A stretch of DNA of 14,035 nt from an uncultured Planctomycetaceae bacterium (GCA_903921945.1 CAIXSC010000523.1:1-14035), one strand, 5' to 3'; counted from the first letter of the stretch, positions 1 to 7,548 are shown. Notes: generated by a model from the letters alone, not told the origin. Numbers and translations are program-made.

Positions 1-10
1 CGGTAAACGA

Positions 11-44
11 GTTCATCGCCGCTCGTCGTTCATCGCCGCTCGTC
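11..44. repeat. 17-bp tandem duplication across the HEAT gene stop codon
   Basis: The unit GTTCATCGCCGCTCGTC occurs at 11-27 and again at 28-44. The gene's stop codon (30-32) lies in the copy closer to the gene, so the other copy is 3' untranslated sequence. A 10-bp perfect inverted repeat (1-10 with 43-52) encloses the pair. It has a long loop and no T-tract, so I do not call a terminator. Confidence 0.75.
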
Positions 45-1466
45 GTTTACCGCCGAGCCGAAGGCGACGGCCGGGCTGGCACCTGAATCAGCCCCGCCGT
101 GGCCGATCGCGCTTCGGCCGTTCGCGCCGTGGCCGATCGCGCTTTGCGGCCCTGCCAGCGCCTGCGGCTTGGCAATAAACGAGGTTACCGCTGCCTTGGC
201 ATCTCCGCTCTTCGCCGAGCGGTTGCTGGCGGCATGCCACTGCAACCACATCGACTGGTGATAGCCAAAATCCTGCCCCGTTAACTTGAGCAGCGCGGCG
301 TGGACTTCGGGATTGGCGGTCCACACCACGACTGTCGCCGGTTGATCATCCGCGCCTGTCTGGAACGAGCCGACTCGGGGATTGCCGTCTCCATCCTTGG
401 CGACCGACAACGAGATGGCATCCGCATTCGCCGCACTGCGAGCCGGATTCGCGACAACATGGCGAGTCGCCAGCGATCGGATGAGCGGACCGACGGCGGA
501 ACGGTCCTCGAGCCTTCCGAGCAAGTACGCCGCGCGGTTAACTCGGAAGTTCAACGGATCCTGTAAACACTGGCACAGGCGCTCGACCAGTAGCGGCGAG
601 TTGCGTTTCAGGATTCGATCCGCTGCCGCATGGAAGACTTCGATGTGCGGATCGCCCAGCGCGGCGAGCACCACCGCGTCAAACGACTCGGGTCCGGGAA
701 TTTGACTCAGCACGTTCACGAGAAACACGCGACGCGCGAACAACGCTTCCCTGGCCAGGCAAGCCTGTAGAGCGGGCACTGCGAGCGGATCGCGGATTTC
801 CGACAACAGACGCTGCCCCTCGGCCGCGCGATCGCGTCGCCGCATCATGTCGTGCCATTGAAACACGCGTTGACGCCACGCGAGCCGTTCCGCTTCGATG
901 CGTTGGCGTTCCTCCAATAATTCAATTTCCTGGGCCAGTCGCCACCGGCCTTCATGAAACTCGTAGCCCAGATCCGCTTCCAAATCGGCTCGGCGTTTCC
1001 AGCGGCCATTGATTTGGGCGTAACCGAGCAGCGACCAGGCGCGAGCGTGGTTCGGGTTTAGCTCGACCAATCGCCGCAGGTGGTAGTCGCGATACGCCTT
1101 GAGGCCGCGTTGCCGGCACCATTCGGCTGCCTGCCATTGGCCTTCGGGCGTGTCGGTGAAACCGGGCGCCATCCGGTCGTACTCGGACTCGACGGGCCGC
1201 CGGCGCCGCACTTCCTTCACCTGCGACTCGGCCAGTTCGCATTCCATCGCCACCGGTTCCTGGGCGGCGAGGCGGTAGGGTTCACCGGGTCGGCGATCGG
1301 CGTTCAGCCAGCGTCCGCGAACGCTGCCGCCGTTTTCCAGCACGAACAGCGTTTCCCCCTCGGCCGATCCGGGCGGAGCGGCGACGACAAACGCGGCGAT
1401 GAAGACAAACGCCACCATGGGTTGACCGTGAAACGCCGAGAATCCCGCTCGGTACCGGTCCGTCAC
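30..1466 (-). CDS. Exported or membrane-anchored HEAT-repeat protein
   Basis: No enzymatic function is recognised. Residues 17-35 form a hydrophobic segment that could be a signal peptide or anchor. Residues about 110-150 look TPR-like (a stretch ending in LNPNHARAWSLLGYAQ). Residues 154-182 carry a GRWK...GYEFHEGRW motif that I associate with planctomycete TPR/HEAT proteins. A charged helical stretch (about 180-215) follows, then HEAT-type helical pairs at about 220-335. The last 140 residues are low-complexity and include a duplicated GRSAIGHG-like segment. The chosen start is GTG at 1464-1466, because it overlaps the pssA stop as GTGA and suggests translational coupling. An internal ATG at 1416-1418, just before the hydrophobic segment, is the alternative; neither start has a clear Shine-Dalgarno sequence. 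The stop codon lies inside a 17-bp tandem duplication. HEAT repeats usually mediate protein binding; the partner is unknown. Confidence 0.8.
   Translation of the reverse strand: MTDRYRAGFSAFHGQPMVAFVFIAAFVVAAPPGSAEGETLFVLENGGSVRGRWLNADRRPGEPYRLAAQEPVAMECELAESQVKEVRRRRPVESEYDRMAPGFTDTPEGQWQAAEWCRQRGLKAYRDYHLRRLVELNPNHARAWSLLGYAQINGRWKRRADLEADLGYEFHEGRWRLAQEIELLEERQRIEAERLAWRQRVFQWHDMMRRRDRAAEGQRLLSEIRDPLAVPALQACLAREALFARRVFLVNVLSQIPGPESFDAVVLAALGDPHIEVFHAAADRILKRNSPLLVERLCQCLQDPLNFRVNRAAYLLGRLEDRSAVGPLIRSLATRHVVANPARSAANADAISLSVAKDGDGNPRVGSFQTGADDQPATVVVWTANPEVHAALLKLTGQDFGYHQSMWLQWHAASNRSAKSGDAKAAVTSFIAKPQALAGPQSAIGHGANGRSAIGHGGADSGASPAVAFGSAVNDERR
95..144. repeat. 20-bp direct repeat inside the HEAT gene 3' end
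   Basis: The same 20 bases occur at 95-114 and 125-144, a 30-bp period. They encode the duplicated SAIGHG peptide in the low-complexity C-terminus of the HEAT-repeat protein. This looks like recent slippage or duplication in a tolerant tail. Confidence 0.7.
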
Positions 1467-2320
1467 GAAGGATGGCTAAGACGCTCGGAGAGCCGTCCCA
1501 AGCCTGGAATCCGCGCCGCGACCGCGCGGGCCGGACCGCTCAAGGCATAGTAACAAAACACCAACGGAATCGCCAATTCATGCACGGCGATAATGGCCAC
1601 CAAGGCGAAGCAGAGGTTCACCAAATGGCGGAAACTGCGCCGGCCGCGGAAAAGCTGGTTGAAAAGATGCGGATAGCGGATCCGCGACACCATCAGGCAG
1701 GCCACCACCAACGTCACGATCGGAAGGCTGGCTTCGGTGCCGCGTTGCAGCCACTCGCCGAACCCTCGCTGCCACTCGGAAGTCTCCGGGCTTGTCCACC
1801 GCGTCAGTCCTGGCGCGATCACAACCAGCGACGCGACCATGCCCGCCGCCGCCGGCGACGGCAAGCCGGCGAAATTGTCGTGATCGGTGCTCTGCGTCTT
1901 CGCGACATTGAAGCGAGCCAACCGCAGCACCGCGCACAGCATGTAGAGCACGGCGATGACCCACTGGATGCGGGCTGGAAACACGTCGCAAAACTTCAGC
2001 ATTAAGAAGCCGGGGGCCACGCCAAAACTGATGGCGTCGCACAAGCTGTCCAGTTGAGCACCAAAGTCGCTCGTTTGTTTGGAAAGCCGAGCCAACGGGC
2101 CATCGAGCGCGTCGAACACCATGGCGGCGAAAATCAGCAGCGCCGCGATGTACAGAGTGTTCTCCATCGTCGTGTCGGGACCGACTTTCGCCGCGAACGT
2201 GATCGCGCCAAACCCGCACGCGCCATTGCCCAGCGTCAGCAACGACGGCAGCACGCCAAACAACCGCCGCCGCCGCAACTCCGGCGTCGCCATTCGACGG
2301 CCAATCGGTGCTTCCGCCAT
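1463..2320 (-). CDS. pssA: CDP-diacylglycerol--serine O-phosphatidyltransferase (PssA)
   Basis: This integral membrane enzyme transfers phosphatidate from CDP-diacylglycerol to L-serine, giving phosphatidylserine and CMP. The full CDP-alcohol phosphatidyltransferase signature is present: D70-x2-D73-G74-x2-A77-R78-x8-G87-x3-D91-x3-D95, all catalytic or metal-binding positions intact. Hydrophobic segments flank it (around residues 25-45, 55-70, 100-130, 150-170, 205-220 and 240-265), matching the multi-span fold. At 285 residues it is normal for the family. The ATG start is supported by a strong AAGGAG (plus coordinates 2327-2332), 6 nt from the start codon. It follows psd by 25 bp, the classic pairing in which Psd consumes the PssA product. 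Its stop overlaps the next gene's GTG by 4 bp. Confidence 0.95.
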   Translation of the reverse strand: MAEAPIGRRMATPELRRRRLFGVLPSLLTLGNGACGFGAITFAAKVGPDTTMENTLYIAALLIFAAMVFDALDGPLARLSKQTSDFGAQLDSLCDAISFGVAPGFLMLKFCDVFPARIQWVIAVLYMLCAVLRLARFNVAKTQSTDHDNFAGLPSPAAAGMVASLVVIAPGLTRWTSPETSEWQRGFGEWLQRGTEASLPIVTLVVACLMVSRIRYPHLFNQLFRGRRSFRHLVNLCFALVAIIAVHELAIPLVFCYYALSGPARAVAARIPGLGRLSERLSHPS

Positions 2321-2345
2321 GCCATTCTCCTTGCGGTTTCGCCGC

Positions 2346-3362
2346 CTACTCGTATCGAGCCATCTCAGTCGCGCCGGCCGCCACCTTTTGTCCCACGCGG
2401 ATCGCGATTCGCAAACCGGGTTCGCGCGGCAGAATTAGCTCGGTTCGCGAACCGAGCTTAATCATACCGAACTGGTCTCCTCGTGCCAGCGATTCGCCCG
2501 GACGGACCCAGCAAACGATTCTCCGGGCAATCGCGCCGGCGATCTGTTTGACCACCATGCGCCGATGGGGAAACTCGTCGCCCTCCAACCGGATGTGCAA
2601 CTGCTCGTTCTCGCGGGTCGACTTTTCCAGCAACGCGTTGAGGAACTTGCCGCGATGATAGGTCATCCCGATCACCCGGCAGGCGATCGGCACGCGATTG
2701 ATATGCACGTTGAAGATGCTCAGGAAGATCCCGATTGAAATGGCCGGGCCGCCGATGAACGGGTCGTGTTCGAGCTCTTCGATGCTGACCACCTTGCCGT
2801 CAGCGGGCGAAACCACAACGCCCAGCCCATTGGGAATCCGCCGCGCCGGATCGCGGAAAAACCAGACCACGAGCAACATCAGCACTGCCGGAACCGGAGC
2901 CGCCGGCCAATAAAACCACCCCGTGGCCACGGTCGCCGCCAAAAAGAAACCGCCGATTAACAGCAGTTCGGCCAATCCCGCGCGCGCGAACGGCAGACGA
3001 TCCCGCCAGCGGAATGGATCGTCGGCTGGCGCCCAACCAAAATCGCCCTGATTGCGGTAGAACTTCACGTCGCGCGGATCGAGCACGTCGTGTGGCACGC
3101 CAACCGGAGTCCCGCGCCGCTTTTCCCGCATCCGCGCTAGATAGCCGCGCCGAAACATCCGCAGCCACAGACGACGCACGCCGCCCCACGCCAATTCCAA
3201 ACTCATGCACCAACCGCCCCCCGGTTGGATCGACGTCATTTGCGGATCGAGCGGCTCCAGCGAACAACGCTGGCCGTCGCCGGCGGCGTGCGATGCCGGA
3301 GTTGCTGGATGTGCCGCCGCACTCGCGGCCTGTGGGGCGGACGGATGTTCGGATTCGCTCAT
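2346..3362 (-). CDS. psd: Phosphatidylserine decarboxylase proenzyme (Psd)
   Basis: This enzyme decarboxylates phosphatidylserine to phosphatidylethanolamine using a pyruvoyl group made by self-cleavage. Visible motifs are FFRDPARRIP (168-177), SPADGK (185-190, with the catalytic-type Asp188), FNVHINRVP (217-225, His220) and KLGSR (302-306). Cleavage is expected between Gly304 and Ser305. Membrane-associated hydrophobic segments lie around 132-167. The core from about residue 120 matches the short Psd type of roughly 210 residues; the first 120 residues are extra. That extension contains a basic stretch (about 62-83) and a conserved-looking HDVLDPRDVKFYRN segment (91-104). The start is uncertain: the ATG at 3362 has only weak ribosome-binding sequence, and ATGs at residues 42 (3239) and 53 (about 3206) would remove a low-complexity Ala/Pro leader. 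It is co-transcribed with pssA. Confidence 0.93.
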   Translation of the reverse strand: MSESEHPSAPQAASAAAHPATPASHAAGDGQRCSLEPLDPQMTSIQPGGGWCMSLELAWGGVRRLWLRMFRRGYLARMREKRRGTPVGVPHDVLDPRDVKFYRNQGDFGWAPADDPFRWRDRLPFARAGLAELLLIGGFFLAATVATGWFYWPAAPVPAVLMLLVVWFFRDPARRIPNGLGVVVSPADGKVVSIEELEHDPFIGGPAISIGIFLSIFNVHINRVPIACRVIGMTYHRGKFLNALLEKSTRENEQLHIRLEGDEFPHRRMVVKQIAGAIARRIVCWVRPGESLARGDQFGMIKLGSRTELILPREPGLRIAIRVGQKVAAGATEMARYE

Positions 3363-3449
3363 CGGGCAAGTCGTTCTTCGCGGTCGGAGAAGTCGGTCTC
3401 AAGACGCCTACAAGATACGAAACGGCGCGAGCCGCGTGGCTGGGCCAGC

Positions 3450-5591
3450 TTACGGCTTCACGGTCGCCAGCGTTCGCGTCGGAGTGGCGGCGGTGGCGAC
3501 GACGGTCTTGTTGTCGGGGCCAAGCAGTTCGGCCAGGACGGCGTATGACCACGGTCCGGCCGGCAGGTCGCCCGGCACGAGGACCGCCAGCGATTGTTCC
3601 GCTTGGGCGCCAGCGGCCAGCGCCGCCGTCATCGGTTCGCCTCCCAGTCGCAGCGCGCGATCGAGGTCGTCCTTCTGCACATCTTTGTTGTTTTCCTTGA
3701 CGGTCTTCTTCGGCATCGGCTGCGTGGTTACCAGTCGGAACCGGACCGCTCCGGGCGGCGCTGCCGGGGCGCCGTTCGCCGGTGCCGCTCGCCGCAACAC
3801 GACCGTCCGCGACAGTTTTCCGCCGAGCGGCAGTTGGTCAGCGTCGACGGCATCGGGGCCCCAGTCGGCCGTGAAGACGGCTGGTTCGGCGATCGCCATT
3901 GTCATTTCCTCGCGGCCCCAGGGTCGCAGGCGGAAAAGCGGGCTGTCGGCGGCCAAAACGGGTTGAGCGAACGTCGCCGATCCGCCAGCATTCCGCGCGA
4001 TCCAACGACCAGCAACCGCCACCGGTTCCGCGCTGGGGGCTGCCGTAAGCGATACGAGCCCCTGAGTGGCACCGGGGGCGATGGTCAGACCACGCGCCTG
4101 GATATTCGCGGGAAGGCCAGCGAACTCGAGCGCGATCGGACCGTCGTAGGCTTGCCGCGCGACCGTGAACGGCACCAGGACCGTGCCGCCGGCGGGCACA
4201 TTCCAACGGTCGGTATCGGTCGTGGCCGTCGCCAAGGGTTGTCCAAGGTCGCGCACGACAACGCGATAGGTGAAATCGGCCCCGCCCCGGCGCTGGAGAT
4301 CCCGGAGCGAAATGGTCAGCGATTCCATTTTTTCAGGCACCGTGAAATCGACGCCCGGGTCGGCCGTGCCGGGACGATCGTCGCCGGACGCCAAGCCATT
4401 GCCGGCGGGACCGAGCAGCGTCAGCACGCCGTCCAGCGGCGAGCCTTGCCGACGCGCCACGACATCGAACTGCAGCCGGCTTCCTGGCGTCACGTCGATC
4501 CGCAAACGATCTTCTTCGCCGGGCGCCGACAAGCGACCGCTAATCGCCAACGGCGACTTGCCATGCGAGCTCGCTGCCGCCTGTCCCGCCTGTCCCGCCT
4601 GTCCCGCCGGCGTGTTGGCCGGTGCTCCGGCCGCTGCGGTTGAATTGGGAAGCTCGACAACTTCCGGGAAATCCGAAACCGCCAGCCGCGGCGAATGTCC
4701 CGAGTAGACCACGGACATCGGCGGAGGCGCCGGCAGTTCGCCAGCAACCGCGCCGGCCGCCGGGGCGATGAACTCGGTTCGTGTGCCAGGCGGGAGATGG
4801 CCGCCGATCCACTCCAATGGCGTTTTGCTGCCGAACGACACGCCACTGGGGAAGACCATCGAACCGTAGGCAAAGGCTCCGATCTTCAGTCGCAGGAATC
4901 CCGGCGCCGCGGCGCGGAACAGCATGTCGTGAACTTCCACCGTGTAGCGTCCGTCGGCGGGCAGTTTCGTTTCCAGCCGAGCATCTTGCGCGAGTTCGAC
5001 GCGCGGCGGGCTCCAAGCCAATTGAGCACCAGCGGCATCGTAAACGCGAATGACCGGTCGCAAACCACCGCCCAACCGTTGGCTCTCGACGTCCACCGCC
5101 AATGCTTCGCCCTTCCTACCGGCAAAGTCGACTCGCAGACGCTGCTCGCCGCCGATGGTCGCGTGCAACGCCACCGGCAATGTTTCGACCAGGGGCGCGT
5201 AGGGCTTTTGCTCCAGCCGGTCGACGCCAACCAGTGCCGTATTCGAGACGCCGCCCTTGGTTGCGACACGCACGGGATAAATCCCCGGCGGCACCTCGTC
5301 GGGGATGGTGACGGTGAACACGACACGCTGGGGCGTCGCGCCGTCGGCGAGTGTCGCGGTGGCGGTCGGCCACGGCAGCAGCAATCGAGTTCCCGGGCCG
5401 AGCTCGGCGCCTTCGACCGCGAAGGTGTTCGCGCTGCCAATACGAAGGCCGCGAACCGGAAGGTTGCCAAGTGTCGGCGGAGCGGCAAACGTCATGGAGG
5501 TCACGCTCGACACAGAGGCGAACGCGACCACAAGCGTCGCGATCCACGACGTCTTCGTGGTCAACAAGTCGAAACGGCGGTGTTGGGCCAT
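3450..5591 (-). CDS. Secreted protein with two PPC-like beta-sandwich domains
   Basis: Residues 1-37 form a signal peptide (hydrophobic core about 16-35, Ala-rich cleavage region), so the product is exported. A small beta-rich region (about 38-125) contains PPGIYPVRVAT and resembles an IPT/TIG or filamin-type fold. Residues about 136-238 resemble a bacterial pre-peptidase C-terminal (PPC) domain, including DGRYTVEVHD at 213-222. A second PPC-like domain spans about 345-448. The remaining 260 residues look beta-rich, with no motif I recognise. No protease catalytic triad was found, so this is an all-beta binding or scaffold protein. Similar proteins are common in planctomycetes, often near DUF1549/DUF1553 genes, which are absent here. 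The ATG start is supported by GGAG 8 nt upstream (plus 5600-5603). An 87-bp gap separates it from psd, so read-through is possible. Its exact role is unknown. Confidence 0.8.
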   Translation of the reverse strand: MAQHRRFDLLTTKTSWIATLVVAFASVSSVTSMTFAAPPTLGNLPVRGLRIGSANTFAVEGAELGPGTRLLLPWPTATATLADGATPQRVVFTVTIPDEVPPGIYPVRVATKGGVSNTALVGVDRLEQKPYAPLVETLPVALHATIGGEQRLRVDFAGRKGEALAVDVESQRLGGGLRPVIRVYDAAGAQLAWSPPRVELAQDARLETKLPADGRYTVEVHDMLFRAAAPGFLRLKIGAFAYGSMVFPSGVSFGSKTPLEWIGGHLPPGTRTEFIAPAAGAVAGELPAPPPMSVVYSGHSPRLAVSDFPEVVELPNSTAAAGAPANTPAGQAGQAGQAAASSHGKSPLAISGRLSAPGEEDRLRIDVTPGSRLQFDVVARRQGSPLDGVLTLLGPAGNGLASGDDRPGTADPGVDFTVPEKMESLTISLRDLQRRGGADFTYRVVVRDLGQPLATATTDTDRWNVPAGGTVLVPFTVARQAYDGPIALEFAGLPANIQARGLTIAPGATQGLVSLTAAPSAEPVAVAGRWIARNAGGSATFAQPVLAADSPLFRLRPWGREEMTMAIAEPAVFTADWGPDAVDADQLPLGGKLSRTVVLRRAAPANGAPAAPPGAVRFRLVTTQPMPKKTVKENNKDVQKDDLDRALRLGGEPMTAALAAGAQAEQSLAVLVPGDLPAGPWSYAVLAELLGPDNKTVVATAATPTRTLATVKP
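4577..4608. repeat. 9-bp tandem repeat encoding Gly-Gln-Ala
   Basis: CCGCCTGTC is repeated three times plus a partial copy. On the minus strand it encodes the GQAGQAGQA linker (about residues 330-338) between the two PPC-like domains of the secreted protein. The period is a multiple of three, so copy-number change would only lengthen or shorten the linker. Confidence 0.85.
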
Positions 5592-5615
5592 GCGGCGAAC
5601 TCCACGGGGAAGATC

Positions 5616-5641
5616 TCGGTGCGAACCTCAATCGGTGCGAA
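5616..5641. promoter_or_regulatory. 10-bp direct repeat in the leader of the PPC-like gene
   Basis: TCGGTGCGAA occurs at 5616-5625 and at 5632-5641, 16 bp start to start. It lies between the upstream terminator and the ribosome binding site of the PPC-like gene. It could be a regulator binding site in the 5' leader, or chance. No convincing promoter was identified beside it, although an AT-rich TATATT lies just upstream in the minus-strand sense. Confidence 0.25.
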
Positions 5642-5650
5642 TCACAATAT

Positions 5651-5690
5651 AAACGCAAAACCGCCGCGCGCTGCGAACAGCGAGCGGCGG
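5651..5690 (-). terminator. Intrinsic terminator of the TPR/DPF-repeat gene
   Basis: A strong hairpin pairs 5661-5667 with 5684-5690 (7 bp GC). After one mismatch, an inner 5-bp stem (5669-5673 with 5678-5682) closes a 4-nt loop that reads TTCG on the minus strand. Reading minus, it is followed at once by TTTTGCGTTTAT. It lies about 45 bp past the stop of the TPR gene and separates that gene from the PPC-like gene. Confidence 0.75.
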
Positions 5691-5732
5691 CGGTGAACGG
5701 ATCGTCGATCGAAAACACCCGGCGGCAACAAG

Positions 5733-6644
5733 TTAGTTGCCGAACGGATCTTCCTCGGCGGGCTTCGTATTGTCCTTGGCCGGAGGCGCGGCTCCGGCGT
5801 CGTCCTTCTTCATTTCGGGCGCGTCGCCCGCGTCGTCCGCGAACGGGTCGGCTTCGCCCGCAGGCGCTGGCTTGGCCGCTGGCTTCGCTGCCCCGGCGTC
5901 ATCCGCGAACGGGTCGGCTTCGCCCTTCGGTTCTTCCTTCATCTCCGGCTTCTCTTCCGCAGGCTCGGCTCCGAACGGATCGTCAGCGGCGGGTTTCGCG
6001 GCCGGCTTAGCCGCGGGCTTTTCGTCGCCAAACGGATCGTCGGCGGCAGGAGCGGCGGCTGCGGGAGTCGCCGGCTTTTCGGGCGCCTTTTCGGTTTTGC
6101 CCTCCGCGAACAGATCGCCCTCCGCGCTTGGTTCGGCCGCCGGGGCAGCCGGTGCGGCGGTCGTGTCGGCCGCCGGCGCGGCTGGCTTGCGTTGCACGCC
6201 TTGCTCGGCCTGCCGCTGCTCTTCATAGCGGGCGAGTTTCTGTTTCATGTCCCGCTGATAGATCGTCAAGCGAGCGGTCGACCGGGCGCGTTCCAGCTTC
6301 AGTCGGTCTGGACCCTGCACGCGTTGCAGCGAGATCGACACGTTGTAGAGCTGGTCCGCGGACAATTCGAGCTCGGCGCCGGTGGAGAAATCCTTCTGGG
6401 ACTCCTCGGGCCGGCCGAGCCGCGAGCAGCAGAGGCCGCGGAAGTAATGGTTGCGCGGATCCCGCGATCCGGCGTCGATCGCCTCGGTGAACAGCTCGTG
6501 CGCTTCCGCGTACTGCTGAGCGAAAAACGCGTGAACACCGCGGCCGTATAGGTCCTGCAACAGGCTATCCTGCGCGGCAACCGGCCCCGCGGCCGAAACG
6601 GCCAACGCGGCGGCGGCGATTCCCAAAAAAACGTACCGGATCAT
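5733..6644 (-). CDS. Exported TPR protein with repeated DPF motifs
   Basis: Residues 1-24 form a clear signal peptide with an AQ cleavage region. Residues about 30-95 make two TPR units (GVHAFFAQQYAEAHELFTEA, then HYFRGLCCSRLGRPEESQKD). A charged helix covers about 112-150. The C-terminal half (about 151-303) is disordered Ala/Pro/Lys/Glu-rich sequence with five DPF motifs (203-205, 222-224, 244-246, 266-268, 299-301) and one DLF (177-179), mostly inside acidic contexts such as ADDPFG and EADPFADD. The protein ends DPFGN. The ATG start is fixed by GAGGAG 8 nt upstream (plus 6653-6658). It appears to be a single-gene transcript with its own promoter and terminator. TPRs and repeated short linear motifs both suggest a protein-binding scaffold in the periplasm; the partner is unknown. 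Confidence 0.82.
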   Translation of the reverse strand: MIRYVFLGIAAAALAVSAAGPVAAQDSLLQDLYGRGVHAFFAQQYAEAHELFTEAIDAGSRDPRNHYFRGLCCSRLGRPEESQKDFSTGAELELSADQLYNVSISLQRVQGPDRLKLERARSTARLTIYQRDMKQKLARYEEQRQAEQGVQRKPAAPAADTTAAPAAPAAEPSAEGDLFAEGKTEKAPEKPATPAAAAPAADDPFGDEKPAAKPAAKPAADDPFGAEPAEEKPEMKEEPKGEADPFADDAGAAKPAAKPAPAGEADPFADDAGDAPEMKKDDAGAAPPAKDNTKPAEEDPFGN

Positions 6645-6701
6645 CCGAACCGCTCCTCAATCAGGTCGCTACAGCGAGACTACTCCTCATTCGTCTCTCT
6701 T

Positions 6702-6730
6702 ATCGTAGATAGGCGGCCGCTAGGTCGCAA
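6702..6730 (-). promoter_or_regulatory. Possible sigma70-type promoter of the TPR/DPF gene
   Basis: On the minus strand TTGCGA (plus 6725-6730) and TACGAT (plus 6702-6707) are spaced exactly 17 bp apart. They lie about 58 bp upstream of the start codon and its GAGGAG ribosome binding site. Both boxes are imperfect, so this is a candidate only. Confidence 0.4.
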
Positions 6731-6907
6731 GCAATTCCGCCGCCCATCCAGCCGTCAAAGCCGTCGCAATCCAACCGTGGTCGCCGGCGACGGGGCCGCG
6801 AACTTCCCCCCAGTTCCCAAGCCAGCTCGACTTGATTGCGCACCGTCCAGAATGCGACTCCAGCAGCCGACAAAGCGCTGGCAGTGGGTCGGCGTTGCGC
6901 CGCGAGG

Positions 6908-6958
6908 TAAGTGATGACTGCGGAATGAGTGATGACGTGGAAATGAGTGATGACGTGG
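6908..6958. repeat. 17-18-bp tandem repeat, three units
   Basis: Units are 6908-6923 (diverged), 6924-6940 and 6941-6958. The last two share AATGAGTGATGACGTGG, the final copy with one extra A. On the minus strand the array reads as repeats of CACGTCATCACTCATT. It lies in the gap before the glycosyltransferase gene. Confidence 0.8.
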
Positions 6959-7006
6959 TAACGACGGGACACTAGAGCGGCACATCGGCCGGGCGGCTTA
7001 GGGGCT

Positions 7007-7082
7007 GCGGCGTCACAATGTCTAGGCTGCGGCGTCACAAAGTCGCGGCGTCACAAAGTCGCGGCGTCACAAAGTCGCGGCG
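7007..7082. repeat. 16-bp tandem repeat array
   Basis: The unit GCGGCGTCACAAAGTC occurs three times without interruption (7029-7044, 7045-7060, 7061-7076) and continues as a partial copy (7077-7082). A variant copy (7007-7022, one mismatch) precedes it after a 6-bp spacer. A 16-bp period is not a multiple of three, so it is unlikely to be coding. Confidence 0.85.
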
Positions 7083-7274
7083 AGAGGGCCATAACACCCC
7101 TGCGGGCGAATTGGGGGATGCCATCCAGCATCCGATTCGATCGAACGACAATCCTCGCTTCCGTCACTCGGCAGCCAAAGTCGCTTCCCGCTTCGGCTGT
7201 GGCGTTCCGGACTCCATGACCTGCGGAAAGTGGGCTGCACTATCGACGATCGACGTCCCATGCTCGTTCTCAGG

Positions 7275-7293
7275 CATCTCTGTGCCTCTGTGG
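7275..7293 (-). repeat. CACAGAG-type short intergenic element
   Basis: The minus strand reads CCACAGAGGCACAGAGATG. A related 19-mer, CCACCGAGACACAACGATG, occurs on the minus strand at 13355-13373 (15 of 19 identical) and includes the likely start codon of the DUF1501 gene. Such CACAGAG-rich strings recur between genes in some environmental bacteria; that these two belong to one family is an inference. Confidence 0.4.
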
Positions 7294-7519
7294 CTCAGCA
7301 AGACACAGCCTGTCGGGGGGAGGCGTGTGACGGAGTGGTGGACGCGTTGCGGGGCCGATCGCTGAGCTTGGTTTGCTGGCGACTGACCTCTTGGCGGCAT
7401 ACGCAATGCCAGCCGCTACCACCGGCGACTTCTACGCAAGCGGAAAACTCGCCGGGTCTTTCCACCAAAGAGGCTCGCTAATCCTAAATATCTCCCACGC
7501 CAAGTGGTTCGCGACGCAC

Positions 7520-7548
7520 TTGACACGTTGTTCCGCAGGGCAATTCGG
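7520..7548 (+). promoter_or_regulatory. Possible promoter of the glycosyltransferase gene
   Basis: A perfect TTGACA (7520-7525) is followed after 17 bp by ATTCGG (7543-7548), a poor -10 box. It lies 55 bp before the preferred ATG at 7603 and downstream of the alternative GTG at 7504, so if real it supports the later start. Confidence 0.25.

Noticed and set aside
3594..5696. Two long plus-strand open frames (349 and 333 codons) opposite the PPC-like gene
   Set aside because: Arg/Gln-rich translations without motifs or ribosome binding sites, antisense to a gene with a signal peptide and recognisable domains.
6908..7082. CRISPR array
   Set aside because: The units are directly adjacent with no unique spacers, are too short, and no cas gene is present.
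6700..7406. Several short open frames on both strands in the gap before the glycosyltransferase
   Set aside because: They overlap each other, include peptide repeats that merely translate the tandem DNA repeats (for example HVITH units), and lack ribosome binding sites or known motifs.
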